A DNA stretch of 64,000 bases from Pseudomonas sp. Z8(2022) (GTDB lineage Bacteria; Pseudomonadota; Gammaproteobacteria; Pseudomonadales; Pseudomonadaceae): contig NZ_CP107549.1 in NCBI RefSeq assembly GCF_025837155.1, positions 1,240,001 through 1,304,000 of the forward strand, read 5' to 3'. The notes below the pieces were generated by a model, which saw nothing but the letters and a program-made list of their open reading frames with translations, was not told the origin of the DNA and did no database searches. This document shows positions 47,461 through 56,131 of this stretch, one piece after another. Positions within the stretch are counted from its first letter, which is position 1; every line of letters begins with the position of its first letter. The position numbers were made by a program, and so were the translations under genes.

Positions 47461-49506
47461 GTGCACCAGCTTCCCAGCCACCGACAGTCGCCCTGGCATG
47501 CCGGTGAAAAGCAACTGCAGGAAAAGGTCGGCGTCGCCGAGCGCATGGAAGTGCTTGGGCAGAAAGTGATCCGCGACTACATGCCGGATCAGCATCGCGA
47601 ATTCTACCGCCAGCTGCCGTTCATGATCGCCGCTGCCGTCGATGGCGCCGGCCAGCCATGGGCCACGCTGATCGAGGGGGAGCAAGGCTTCGTCACCTCG
47701 CCCGACCCGCGTCAGCTGTCGTTCGATCTTTCTGCCATGGCGCTCGATCCGCTTGACCCGGCCAGCAGCGGACTGGGGGCCGGCGAGGCGATCGGCCTGC
47801 TCGGCATCGAGCTGCACACCCGGCGGCGCAATCGCATCAACGGGCATATCCGCCAGGCCAGCGCGCAGGGTCTGGAGATAGCGGTGGAGCATTCCTTCGG
47901 CAACTGTCCGCAGTACATCCAGTTGCGCCAGTACCGTCGCGTGCACGAGCGCGGCGGCGAGCGTCTGGATGCGACCGAACTGGATGCGCGTGCCCGCGCG
48001 ATGGTCGAGGGCGCCGACACCTTCTTCGTCGCCAGCTACATTGAGCACGAGGATGGCCGTCGCTCGGTGGACGTCTCCCATCGGGGCGGTCGCGCCGGTT
48101 TCGTGCGGGTCGAGGGCAATCGCCTGACCATTCCCGACTACGCCGGCAACCTGCACTTCAACACGCTGGGCAACCTCAGCGTCAATCCGCGCGCCGGCCT
48201 GCTGTTCGTCGACTTCACCAGCGGAGACGTGCTGCAACTGGGCGGCCGCGCCGAGATCATTCTCGAAAGCCCGCTGATCAACGCCTTCGAGGGCGCCGAG
48301 CGGCTGTGGACTCTCGACGTCGAGCAGGTGGTGCTGCGCCCGGCGGCGACCTCGTTGCGCTGGGCCTTCGAGGAATATGCACCGACCAGCCTGATGACCG
48401 GAACCTGGGCGGAAACCGAAGCGCGCCTGCGCGAGCGTGAGCGGCGCAACACCTGGCAGCGCTGGCGTGTGCAGAGCCTGCAGCAGGAGAGCAGCGATAT
48501 TCGCTCATTCGTGTTGACGCCGGAAACGGGCGCCGCACCGAGTTTCGCCGCTGGCCAGCACCTGCCCATCCGTGTCACCACCGCTGCGGGCGAAACCCTG
48601 CTGCGTACCTATAGCCTGTCCAGTGCGCCGTCGGACGGTCAACTGCGTATCAGCGTCAGGGCGCAGGGTGTGGTTTCGCAGTATCTGCATGAGCAGGTAC
48701 AGGTGGGAGATGTGCTGGAGGTGCGTCCACCACTGGGCAGCTTCACCCTGGACAGCGACAGTAACCGGCCGCTGGTGCTGATCGGCGCCGGCGTCGGCAT
48801 CACGCCGCTGCTGTCGATGCTGCGTGAGCAGGTAGCGCTGGGGCAGGGCAGACGCGTGCATTTCTTCCAGGGCGCACGGACGCTCGCCGATCTGCCGTTT
48901 CAGGCCGAGCTGCGCGAACTGGTGCAACGTGCGGGTGGCTTGCTGCAGGTTCACCGTGCTCTCAGCGCTGCGGAGCAGGGCGCAGTGCTCGGGCGCGACT
49001 ACGAGCAGCAGGGGCGCATCGATCTGGCGCAGATCAAGGCTGCGCTGCCGTTCGATGACTACGACTTCTACCTGTGCGGGCCGGCCGCCTTTACCCAGGC
49101 GATCTATGACGGCTTGCGCGATCTGAACGTTACCGACACACGTATCCATGCCGAGGCGTTCGGTCCCTCGACGCTCAGGCGTCGTACGGACGGCCAGACG
49201 ACTGGCTTCGTGCAGCCGCCAGCCGCGAGTGACCCGGTGCCGGTGCATTTCAGTGCATCGAGCAAGGAAGCACGCTGGTCGCCGGACAGCGGCAGCCTGC
49301 TGGAACTGGCGGAAAGTCGCGGCCTGACGCCCGAGTTCAGCTGCCGTGGCGGCTCCTGCGGTACCTGCAGAACGCGTCTGGTCAGCGGTCAGGTGCACTA
49401 TCCGAATCCGCCCGCCGAAGTGCCGCAGGACGGCAGCGTGCTGATCTGTTGCGCGGTGCCGGCGCAGAGCGAGCATGGCGTGCAACCGCTGGTGCTCGAA
49501 CTGTGA
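47461..49506 (+). CDS. PNPOx-like / FAD reductase / 2Fe-2S fusion protein
   Basis: 681-residue three-part flavoprotein starting at GTG (GGAGG seven bases upstream). Residues about 40-210 form a split-barrel flavin-binding domain (LPFMIAAAVDGAGQPWATLIEGEQGFV). A ferredoxin-reductase module follows with the FAD motif RTYS at 382-385 and the NAD-binding IGAGVGIT at 441-448. The C-terminal plant-type ferredoxin has Cys628, Cys633 and Cys636 (SCRGGSCGTC) and Cys663/664. This looks like a self-contained NADH-to-flavin-to-substrate chain. The substrate is unknown; the GST partner suggests detoxification. Confidence 0.9.
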   Translation: MHQLPSHRQSPWHAGEKQLQEKVGVAERMEVLGQKVIRDYMPDQHREFYRQLPFMIAAAVDGAGQPWATLIEGEQGFVTSPDPRQLSFDLSAMALDPLDPASSGLGAGEAIGLLGIELHTRRRNRINGHIRQASAQGLEIAVEHSFGNCPQYIQLRQYRRVHERGGERLDATELDARARAMVEGADTFFVASYIEHEDGRRSVDVSHRGGRAGFVRVEGNRLTIPDYAGNLHFNTLGNLSVNPRAGLLFVDFTSGDVLQLGGRAEIILESPLINAFEGAERLWTLDVEQVVLRPAATSLRWAFEEYAPTSLMTGTWAETEARLRERERRNTWQRWRVQSLQQESSDIRSFVLTPETGAAPSFAAGQHLPIRVTTAAGETLLRTYSLSSAPSDGQLRISVRAQGVVSQYLHEQVQVGDVLEVRPPLGSFTLDSDSNRPLVLIGAGVGITPLLSMLREQVALGQGRRVHFFQGARTLADLPFQAELRELVQRAGGLLQVHRALSAAEQGAVLGRDYEQQGRIDLAQIKAALPFDDYDFYLCGPAAFTQAIYDGLRDLNVTDTRIHAEAFGPSTLRRRTDGQTTGFVQPPAASDPVPVHFSASSKEARWSPDSGSLLELAESRGLTPEFSCRGGSCGTCRTRLVSGQVHYPNPPAEVPQDGSVLICCAVPAQSEHGVQPLVLEL

Positions 49507-49635
49507 GACGGCCGCACCCATGAGGCAGGAGGCCGAGAGCCGTTACCCCTGGCCTGACGTCGAATCCGGGGATTCATGACTGCCGCGAAGTGGGACGGCG
49601 ACCCGATTGCGGGCGATAGCCAGGTGGTCAGTTGC

Positions 49636-50592
49636 TCAGATGCGCCCGTACTGCTGGCGATATTGCGCCGGCGTCATACCGGTCAGTGCCTTGAACATGC
49701 GCCGCAGGTTGGCTGGGCTGCTGAAGCCCAGTTCCGCGCTGAGCGTACTGAGCGGTGACGATGTCATGGCCAGGCGCTCGCTGACTTGATAGAGCTTGAT
49801 GCGCCTGGCGTAGCTCGCCACCGGTTCACCCGTTTCTGCACGCACCTTGCGCGCCAGGGTGCGTTCGGACATTGCCAGCCTGCTGGCCAGGCCCTGCACG
49901 GTCAGTTGCTCGGCCGGTGTCTGCTCGATCAGGGCATGCAGGCGACGCAAAAGTCCGGGCGGTTGCTGCATCAGGCTGGCGCCCTGGAATGCGCTGTGAG
50001 GCACGGCTGGGCGGGGCAGCACCATCAACTGGCTGAGATCCTTGAAGGCGTCCTCGCTGACCTGACGCTCGATCAGCCCCTGGGCGATGGGCAGATAACC
50101 GTTGACCCCGGAGGCAGTGGCCACGCCCTGGGCGAACACGCAACTGCTCTCGCTCTGCCAGCGCACCCGCGCGAAGCGCTCGCGCATCATGTCCGCCAGC
50201 CACCAGGTTACCGTCGCCGCCTGATCATTGAGATGGCCGCTGGCCGCGAGCAGGCCGACCCCCGTGCAGTAGCTCCATAACTGCACGCGTTTGCTGGTGG
50301 ACGAGAGTGTCTTGATCAGCCTGGTGTTGTTTCTCAGCACGGCATCGACCTGCTGCACCGACTCGGCCCAGAAACCCGGAACCAGTACTGCATCCAGCGT
50401 GCGCGGATCGAACCCGGTGCCCGCCTGCAGCACGACGCCATGGGCGCACTGCACCGGCCCGGCCTGCTCGGCGATATAGCGAACCTCGAAAAGCGCGTTT
50501 GCGCTCCGGCGATTGGCCGCATGCAGCAGGTCGGCGAAGGCGAGCAGCCCGGCCGGCATACAGTCGTGATACAGCAGCAAGCCAATGCGCAT
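49636..50592 (-). CDS. GlxA-type AraC/DJ-1 transcriptional regulator
   Basis: 318-residue regulator: DJ-1/PfpI-like N-domain (MRIGLLLYHDCMPAGLLAFADLLHAAN; elbow YCTGVGLLAASGHL; TVTWW) and C-terminal AraC domain (VQGLASRLAMSERTLARKVRAETGEPV and ELGFSSPANLRRMFKALTGMTPAQYR). Second regulator of this architecture in the window, about 43 kb from the first and not closely alike. It is divergent from a metallo-hydrolase gene 98 bases away, its likeliest target. Confidence 0.9.
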   Translation of the reverse strand: MRIGLLLYHDCMPAGLLAFADLLHAANRRSANALFEVRYIAEQAGPVQCAHGVVLQAGTGFDPRTLDAVLVPGFWAESVQQVDAVLRNNTRLIKTLSSTSKRVQLWSYCTGVGLLAASGHLNDQAATVTWWLADMMRERFARVRWQSESSCVFAQGVATASGVNGYLPIAQGLIERQVSEDAFKDLSQLMVLPRPAVPHSAFQGASLMQQPPGLLRRLHALIEQTPAEQLTVQGLASRLAMSERTLARKVRAETGEPVASYARRIKLYQVSERLAMTSSPLSTLSAELGFSSPANLRRMFKALTGMTPAQYRQQYGRI

Positions 50593-50690
50593 GAGTGATG
50601 GCCTGAAATGAATCTAAGATGTCCAATACTGCCATTATTGGCCGGAGATCGGATAGGCAGCATGGAACTCCCAGAACGCGAGGGCTTTCC

Positions 50691-51458
50691 ATGAAGATTC
50701 AGCAGCTGCGCAACGCCACCATCATCGTCGAATTCGCTCAGCACCGTGTGCTGGTCGATCCCATGCTGGCCCCACAGGGCGCCCTGCCGCCGCTTCGACT
50801 GTTCGGTGCCCGGCAACGCAACCCGCTGGTGGAGCTGCCAAGCGGCGCCCGGGACGCGCTGGAGTCGGTCACCCACTGCCTGATCACGCACTGCCAGAAG
50901 GGGCATTTCGATCATCTGGATCGCGCCGGCACCCGGTGGCTGCGCGAGCGGCAGATTCCGGTGATCTGTACGCCGCATGATGCTGATTACCTGATGCAGC
51001 GCGGTCTGAACGTGCAGCCATTGCTGCCGGGGCATGAACGTTCCGTTCCCTTCCTTGGCGGACGTATACGCACCATTCGCTGCACCCATGGCCGCGGACT
51101 GGTCGGGCGCTTGATGGAGCACGGAGTCGGTTATCTGATCGAGATGCCGGGAGAACCGAGCCTGTATCTGGCGGGCGACACGCTGCTCACCGATGCCGTT
51201 CGCGCCTGCGTGCGCGAGCACCAGCCTGCGGTCAGCGTGGTGCCGGCAGGCGGCGCGCGTTTCGATCTGGGCGGCGACATCATCATGGGTATCGAGGAGG
51301 TCATCGAGTTCGCCCGGCTGAGCCGCGGTGCGGTAGTGGCCAACCATCTGGAAGCCATCAGCCACTGCCCGGTCAGCCGCGTGGCGCTGGCCGAAGCTGC
51401 TGCCCGCGCGCAGGTCGAACTGCTTATTCCGCGGGACGGCGAGGTGCTGGAGTTCTGA
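50691..51458 (+). CDS. MBL fold metallo-hydrolase (UlaG-like)
   Basis: 255-residue metallo-beta-lactamase-fold hydrolase, starting MKIQQLRNATIIVEFAQHRVLVDPML, the UlaG/L-ascorbate lactonase-like opening. The metal motif is altered: LITHCQKGHFDHLD has His67 followed only five residues later by His72-x-Asp74-His75, instead of the usual HxHxDH. A later LYLAGDTLLTD provides the bridging Asp and VVANHLEAISHC another His. Substrate unknown. The start was chosen because upstream residues lack family features. Divergent from a GlxA-type regulator. Confidence 0.85.
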   Translation: MKIQQLRNATIIVEFAQHRVLVDPMLAPQGALPPLRLFGARQRNPLVELPSGARDALESVTHCLITHCQKGHFDHLDRAGTRWLRERQIPVICTPHDADYLMQRGLNVQPLLPGHERSVPFLGGRIRTIRCTHGRGLVGRLMEHGVGYLIEMPGEPSLYLAGDTLLTDAVRACVREHQPAVSVVPAGGARFDLGGDIIMGIEEVIEFARLSRGAVVANHLEAISHCPVSRVALAEAAARAQVELLIPRDGEVLEF

Positions 51459-51510
51459 GTGGAAAGGGCGGCGGTCACCGCGCGCTTTCTCGGCTGAAGG
51501 CGAAGCGACC

Positions 51511-51522
51511 AAAGTTAACTTT
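51511..51522. promoter_or_regulatory. perfect AT-rich palindrome
   Basis: AAAGTTAACTTT, a perfect 12-base palindrome in an AT-rich patch (continuing AATGTCAAC), between the ends of the metallo-hydrolase and HxlR genes. Confidence 0.35.
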
Positions 51523-51566
51523 AATGTCAACAGGGCTCGGCGTCCCTCATGACGCTGGCCGGGTGC

Positions 51567-52082
51567 TCAGCGGTCTACTGCAGCCTTCTGCTGGTGCGCC
51601 TTGCGCAGCCTGTCCAGGCGTTCGAGCGTCGAATCATCTGCGCCTGGTCCGGGACGCACTCCCAGCTCTTCAAGGGTGAGCGATTGGCCGTTGATGTCCA
51701 TCAGCTGAACCGGAGCGAGCGGCGCCCCGGTCTTGCGATTGATGGGAACCATCGGGGCGCCACCCGCCAACGGGTTCCACTTATCCCCCCATTGCATCAT
51801 CGCGATGATGATCACGTGCAGGGCTCGGCCTTTTTCGGTCAGGGTGTATTCGGTGCCGGCACCGACAGAGTGCTTGGTGACGATCCCGTACTCCTGAAGC
51901 AGCTTCAGGCGTTTGGAGAGGATGCCCTTGGATATCTCCAGGTTGCGCTGGAATTCATCGAACTTTGTCGTGCCCCAGAGCAGTTCGCGAATGATCAACA
52001 GGTTCCACCAATCGCCCAATACATCTACCGAACGGGCGACAGAGCAATTGCGATCCTCGAAGGTAACTCGTTCCACGTGCAT
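51567..52082 (-). CDS. HxlR family transcriptional regulator
   Basis: 171-residue winged-helix regulator of the HxlR type: CSVARSVDVLGDWWNLLIIRELLWGTTKFDEFQRNLEISKGILSKRLKLLQEYGIV with the conserved cysteine at residue 13 and the VLGDxW motif. Many HxlR proteins sense thiol-reactive stress through that cysteine. The C-terminal 60 residues extend beyond the DNA-binding domain. It is divergent from a small exported protein across 127 bases holding a 6-5-6 palindrome, a candidate operator. Confidence 0.9.
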   Translation of the reverse strand: MHVERVTFEDRNCSVARSVDVLGDWWNLLIIRELLWGTTKFDEFQRNLEISKGILSKRLKLLQEYGIVTKHSVGAGTEYTLTEKGRALHVIIIAMMQWGDKWNPLAGGAPMVPINRKTGAPLAPVQLMDINGQSLTLEELGVRPGPGADDSTLERLDRLRKAHQQKAAVDR

Positions 52083-52160
52083 GTCTCCGGGCGGGGTGGG
52101 GCGGCGCCGACACGAAAGTTATTGACAGGTTTCATGATAGCACCTGGTTTCCGTTGCTTT

Positions 52161-52177
52161 GGTTCTGTAATAGAACC
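52161..52177. promoter_or_regulatory. candidate HxlR operator
   Basis: GGTTCTGTAATAGAACC: perfect 6-base inverted repeat with a 5-base centre in the divergent region. A consensus TTGACA hexamer lies at 52122-52127 on the + strand. Confidence 0.5.
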
Positions 52178-52209
52178 TTTTCGCAGGGCAATCTATCGGA
52201 GGTCTATTC

Positions 52210-52503
52210 ATGAACAAGCAACTCCTTACTGCGACGGCCTTCTTTGTCGTTGCCACCGCACAGGCCGAACCTCATGGCAGCTGCATTACCAATGAACTGG
52301 AGGACCACCTGATCACGGCTGATCTCGCGGTTGCCGCCGGCAACTGCCACCTGGCTCGTGCCGGTAATGAGGGCGAGGCAGTGTCGGCTCTGGAGTATGC
52401 GCATAGCTGGTTCCGACAAGCGCAGGAACTCGGTTCCAGTCAGGCACGCCAAGGTTTGGATGTCGTCGAACGGAAGTTGGCGCAGGCAGGGCGAAACCCA
52501 TGA
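52210..52503 (+). CDS. small exported hypothetical protein
   Basis: 97-residue protein with a signal peptide (MNKQLLTATAFFVVATAQAEP) and a helical mature part resembling a single Sel1/TPR-like hairpin (AALEYAHSWFRQAQELGSSQARQGLDVVE); two cysteines (Cys25 and Cys46 approx.) could form a disulfide. GGAGG lies eight bases before the ATG. No family assigned. Its promoter region is shared with hxlR, which probably represses it. Confidence 0.7.
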   Translation: MNKQLLTATAFFVVATAQAEPHGSCITNELEDHLITADLAVAAGNCHLARAGNEGEAVSALEYAHSWFRQAQELGSSQARQGLDVVERKLAQAGRNP

Positions 52504-52692
52504 TTAATGCCATCAGTATCTCGCTACCCCGTGCCTGGGAAGGCAGAACTACTGCACCATAATCCGACGGCCACAGCGATCCTGTTGAGCACTGGGCTCG
52601 AGCATTGCGATTACTACCAGCAGTGCCGATGTGGCTTAGAGCGCATGACGCGCCGTACGAATGGCAGCCCTACGTACCTCTGCTGTTTTTGC

Positions 52693-52911
52693 TTATGCGC
52701 TGGGCGCCTCGTCAGGTTTGCCTGGATTCATCTTGGAGAGCAGTCGCTTGGCGTTGGACGCGCAGTCCAGGTCGTCCGGTCTGGTTTCGACCTCGTTGAT
52801 CGCCGCCAGCAGGTGCGTTCTGCTCCGGGCCAGGCGTAGCTCCAGCGCTTCGATGTCTCTCACTTTGGCTCGCAGGATGTCGAGCAGATATACAGATGTA
52901 GCGAAACGCAT
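52693..52911 (-). CDS. hypothetical small protein, helical
   Basis: 72-residue protein (start MRFATSVYLLDILRAKVRDIEALELRLARSRTHLL broken here at a heptad-like helix) of unknown family, probably a short coiled coil followed by a Pro/Glu tail. GAG upstream is a weak RBS; a GTG 42 bases further up is an alternative start. The 189 bases between this gene and the upstream exported-protein gene hold nothing I recognise. Confidence 0.45.
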   Translation of the reverse strand: MRFATSVYLLDILRAKVRDIEALELRLARSRTHLLAAINEVETRPDDLDCASNAKRLLSKMNPGKPDEAPSA

Positions 52912-52986
52912 TGGCTCTTTTTCATTTGGAATTATGCAGACGCGGCTATCCACGCCTGCATAAGCTTTGCCTGTGCAGTTCGACGC

Positions 52987-53742
52987 TCAGATCGCCTGAC
53001 CGCCGGATACCTCGATGCGCTGGGCGTTGATCCAACGATTCTGCTCGCCGAGCAGGCTGGCGATCATCGGGCCGATGTCGTCCGGTACGCCCACCCGACC
53101 CAGTGCGGTCATGTCCGCGAACACCTTGTTCAGATCCGGCATGTCACGTACGGCGCCGCCCAGGAAGTCCGTCTCGATGGCACCAGGAGCCACTGTATTG
53201 ACTGCGATCCCCCGGCTGCCCAGTTCCTTGGCCATGTATAGGCTCAGCACTTCCACTGCGCCCTTGACCGCCGAGTAGGCGGAGAAACCGGGATAGGACA
53301 CGCGAGTCAGCCCCGAAGAGATATTGACGATGCGACCGCCATCGACCATCAGCGGCAGCAATGCCTGGGTAAGGAAGAACACGCCTTTGAAGTGCACGTT
53401 CACCAGGGCATCGAACTGCGCTTCGGTGGTGTCGGCAATCGACGCCATGTCGCCATGGCCGGCATTGTTGATCAGGTGATCGAAGCTCTCGCGTTGCCAG
53501 GTCTCGCTCAGCGCCTGGCGCAGGCGTTGCACGAAACCCGCAAAGCTGGCGACGTTGCCCGCGTCGAGTTGCAGGGCGACCGCCTTGCGGCCCAGGGCCT
53601 GGATTTCGGCAACCACGGCCTGTGTGGTATCGGCCTGGCTGTGGTAGGTGACGACGACGTCGCTTCCCTGGCGGGCGATGCTCAGCGCGGTGTTGCGGCC
53701 GAGACCACGGCTGGAGCCGGTTACGATGGCGATCTTGGTCAT
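52987..53742 (-). CDS. SDR family oxidoreductase
   Basis: 251-residue classical SDR: cofactor motif TGSSRGLGRN (about residues 8-17), NNAG, catalytic Ser in IVNISSGLTR, and YSAVK (Tyr/Lys) with PGAIETDFLGG after it. The sequence resembles 3-oxoacyl-ACP reductase-like enzymes, but the substrate is unknown. Divergent from an AraC regulator 137 bases away, a common regulator/SDR pairing. Confidence 0.9.
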   Translation of the reverse strand: MTKIAIVTGSSRGLGRNTALSIARQGSDVVVTYHSQADTTQAVVAEIQALGRKAVALQLDAGNVASFAGFVQRLRQALSETWQRESFDHLINNAGHGDMASIADTTEAQFDALVNVHFKGVFFLTQALLPLMVDGGRIVNISSGLTRVSYPGFSAYSAVKGAVEVLSLYMAKELGSRGIAVNTVAPGAIETDFLGGAVRDMPDLNKVFADMTALGRVGVPDDIGPMIASLLGEQNRWINAQRIEVSGGQAI

Positions 53743-53879
53743 GGTAAAAACCTCTCATGGGTGAACGGGATTGAATTGTGTGGCTTGTGGCGCAACCCCG
53801 TCCTTACCGAAACCTCGACGCTTTTTGCCTATTTCTCCAAGAGGAAAGACATGCTCCGGATCAGCCCCAGGAGTCGACG

Positions 53880-54752
53880 ATGAGCACCGCATTGCTCGAG
53901 GTCGTCCGCGATTATCTGGACAGAAATGGCGACACCGGCGGGCTTGCGCAAAGTCCCGTTCCCGGCCTGACCGTCATTCGCACACCTGCATCGAGTGGGC
54001 TGGATTACGCCATCACCCGACCGCTGGTCTGCCTGGTACTGCAGGGCAGCAAGCGAGTCATGATGGGAACCCGCAGCTTCGATTTCAGCGCAGGTGATTC
54101 CCTGTTGATCACCGCCGATGTACCCACGGTCAGCCAGATCATCCAGACGAGCCGGGAAGCGCCCTATATCTCGCTGGTTATCGATCTCGATCCTGCACTG
54201 CTCACCGAGCTGATGGAGGAAATGAAGGCGGTGCCGAGTGCAGAGGCGGAGCCGATCCGCATCGAGCCGACCGATAGCGAAGTTGCCGAAGCGGCGCTGC
54301 GCCTGATGCGTCTGCTCGATCGTCCGGCTTCGGCGGCGGTGCTGCATGCTTCCTACGTACGTGAATTGCATTACTGGCTGCTGGCGGGGCGACATGGCCC
54401 GGCGATCAGTCGCCTGGGCTGGCCGGACGGCCATGCACAGCGCATTGCGCGGGCGGTGAAGGTGCTGCGCACCGAGTTCGCTCGGCCGCTGCCGGTGGAG
54501 CGCCTGGCATCCGTGGCAGGCATGAGTCCCTCGTCCTTCCATCATCATTTTCGCAACCAGACGTCACTGACGCCGCTGCAGTTTCAGAAGCAGCTGCGTC
54601 TGATCGAGGCGCGTCGCTTGATGACCGGGGAGGGCGCCAGCGCCAGCAGTGCAGCGTTCGCGGTGGGCTACGAAAGCGTGTCGCAGTTCAGCCGTGAATA
54701 CCGCCGTCTGTTTGGCCTGCCGCCGGCCAGGGACGCCAGTGTCGCCTGTTGA
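53880..54752 (+). CDS. AraC family transcriptional regulator (cupin N-domain)
   Basis: 290-residue regulator. The N-domain is of the AraC_N type (GLTVIRTPASSGLDYAITRPLVCLVLQGSKRVMMGTRSFDFSAGDSLLI broken into conserved VLQGSKR and GDSLLI blocks), and the C-domain has the two helix-turn-helix units (VERLASVAGMSPSSFHHHFRNQTSLTPLQFQKQLRL; AAFAVGYESVSQFSREYRRLFG). AGGAG lies seven bases before the ATG. It likely controls the divergent SDR gene. Confidence 0.9.
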   Translation: MSTALLEVVRDYLDRNGDTGGLAQSPVPGLTVIRTPASSGLDYAITRPLVCLVLQGSKRVMMGTRSFDFSAGDSLLITADVPTVSQIIQTSREAPYISLVIDLDPALLTELMEEMKAVPSAEAEPIRIEPTDSEVAEAALRLMRLLDRPASAAVLHASYVRELHYWLLAGRHGPAISRLGWPDGHAQRIARAVKVLRTEFARPLPVERLASVAGMSPSSFHHHFRNQTSLTPLQFQKQLRLIEARRLMTGEGASASSAAFAVGYESVSQFSREYRRLFGLPPARDASVAC

Positions 54753-54767
54753 TCGGGAACGGTTTTC

Positions 54768-55448
54768 TCACCTGCAGCCCGGAAAATAATCGGCGGGTTC
54801 GAAACGTTCGCTCGCGTCCATGCGAATCCCACGCAGGTTGCGCGTCTCCAGATAGGAGGCATAGAGGGGCTCTGCGAAATAGCTGATCAGGATCGAGCGT
54901 CGGCGCATGCCGAGCCGGTTCAGACTGCCGCCGTGTATCAGGTCCACGTCGAACACCAGGATGTCACCGGCCGCGCCCGCAATCTGCACTGAGCAGGACT
55001 CGTCGTTGAAATCGACTGGTGGCTCGCCGGCAGGCGGACGGTGGCTGGCCGGGACGATACGGGTGGCACCGTTGTCCGGGCCGTAGTCATCGAAGTAGAC
55101 GATGGCGTTGACGGTATCGCCAGGACGCTGCGCCGAGAGGTCGCGGTGCAATTGCTGATGACCACCTCCATTCAGTGGTTCGCGGCCTTCCACCTGAGCA
55201 AGGAAGAAACGCTCGCCGATCAGTTCGCCGACCACTGCCAGCAGCCGTGGCAGGCGGCACACGGCCTGAATCATGGCATTGTCGTCCAGCAGCGAGTGAT
55301 GCCAGTCCGCGCCGCGCGGTACCGGCCATTGATTCGAGGGTGTAATGCCCGCATCGAACGCGGTGCGCAAGTCATCCAGCCACTCGACAGGAACCGCTTG
55401 GCGCAGCAATGCATAGCCATCCCGCTGGAGTTGTTCACGGTCAGTCAT
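54768..55448 (-). CDS. phytanoyl-CoA dioxygenase (PhyH) family protein
   Basis: 226-residue Fe(II)/2-oxoglutarate oxygenase-like protein. The iron triad is visible as HRD in GGHQQLHRDLSAQRPGD and the distal His in DVDLIHGGSLNRLGMRRRS, with the downstream Arg for 2-oxoglutarate. The start TDREQLQRDGYALLRQAVP is the PhyH opening. Substrate unknown. I chose the ATG giving MTDREQL, in keeping with the family; an upstream extension of over 100 codons has no similarity. Tail to tail with the AraC gene. Confidence 0.87.
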   Translation of the reverse strand: MTDREQLQRDGYALLRQAVPVEWLDDLRTAFDAGITPSNQWPVPRGADWHHSLLDDNAMIQAVCRLPRLLAVVGELIGERFFLAQVEGREPLNGGGHQQLHRDLSAQRPGDTVNAIVYFDDYGPDNGATRIVPASHRPPAGEPPVDFNDESCSVQIAGAAGDILVFDVDLIHGGSLNRLGMRRRSILISYFAEPLYASYLETRNLRGIRMDASERFEPADYFPGCR

Positions 55449-55632
55449 GGTCGGGTTCCTGCCATCCATGCCGCCAGAAGAAAGCAGCTGGCAGTCAAAG
55501 AGGCAAGCTCGTTTTTCAGTACCTGTCCTTCCGCCCACAAATTCAGCGCAGGGCCTGGCCAAGACTGAATACAATGGGCGCCTGAAATTTCCGCTCCATG
55601 CATATGGTTGCACCGTACGAGGAAACCGCCCC

Positions 55633-56118
55633 ATGGCCTCCGCAGACAAACAGAAGAAGCGTGCCCAGCGGGCCAAGACCAAGGCCAGGCAGAACCGCAT
55701 GGGCAAGCCCAGAGCCCAGGCCAATGTCGTCCATCCGATCCTGGCCAATCCGCTGATCGACGAGCCGTTCGATGATGTCGAGATCGATCTGAGTACCTTC
55801 GATTTCAAGGACATCGAAGAGAACGGTTTCGACCCGGCGCATTTCGATGACCTGTTTCAGGCGATGAAGGCCGCCGAGGGCATCAGTCTGCTCGCCATGT
55901 GCCTGGTGTTCCTGCAGTACCCGGTGCTGGAGCTGGTGGTCGCCGAGGAGTCCGAAGACGCCGCGACCGATTTCATGATGGGCCTGCTGATCGTCTATCG
56001 CGCCATCTTCCACGACGAAGACGAAGACGCCGCAATCGCCTGGATCGGCAGCGAAGCCTTCCAGAGCGCCTACAACGAAGCCTCGGCGATCCTGCAGCAG
56101 AAGAACGCCCGCGCCTGA
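55633..56118 (+). CDS. conserved hypothetical protein with basic N-terminus
   Basis: 161-residue cytoplasmic protein. The first 30 residues are strongly basic (KQKKRAQRAKTKARQNRMGK), followed by an acidic region (DEPFDDVEIDLSTFDFKDIEENGFD) and a helical, hydrophobic C-half (LLAMCLVFLQYPVLELVV). I recognise it as a Pseudomonas-type hypothetical but cannot name a function. No clear Shine-Dalgarno, so the start is uncertain; the basic stretch could bind nucleic acid. Confidence 0.75.
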   Translation: MASADKQKKRAQRAKTKARQNRMGKPRAQANVVHPILANPLIDEPFDDVEIDLSTFDFKDIEENGFDPAHFDDLFQAMKAAEGISLLAMCLVFLQYPVLELVVAEESEDAATDFMMGLLIVYRAIFHDEDEDAAIAWIGSEAFQSAYNEASAILQQKNARA

Positions 56119-56131
56119 GTGGTCACGGCGA

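Noticed and set aside
51549..52295. Forward frame overlapping hxlR
   Set aside because: Lies antisense to a clear HxlR coding sequence and has no RBS or domain.
54768..55814. N-terminally extended dioxygenase of 348 residues
   Set aside because: The extension has no PhyH similarity and overlaps the presumed promoter of the opposite gene; the start at 55448 fits the family.
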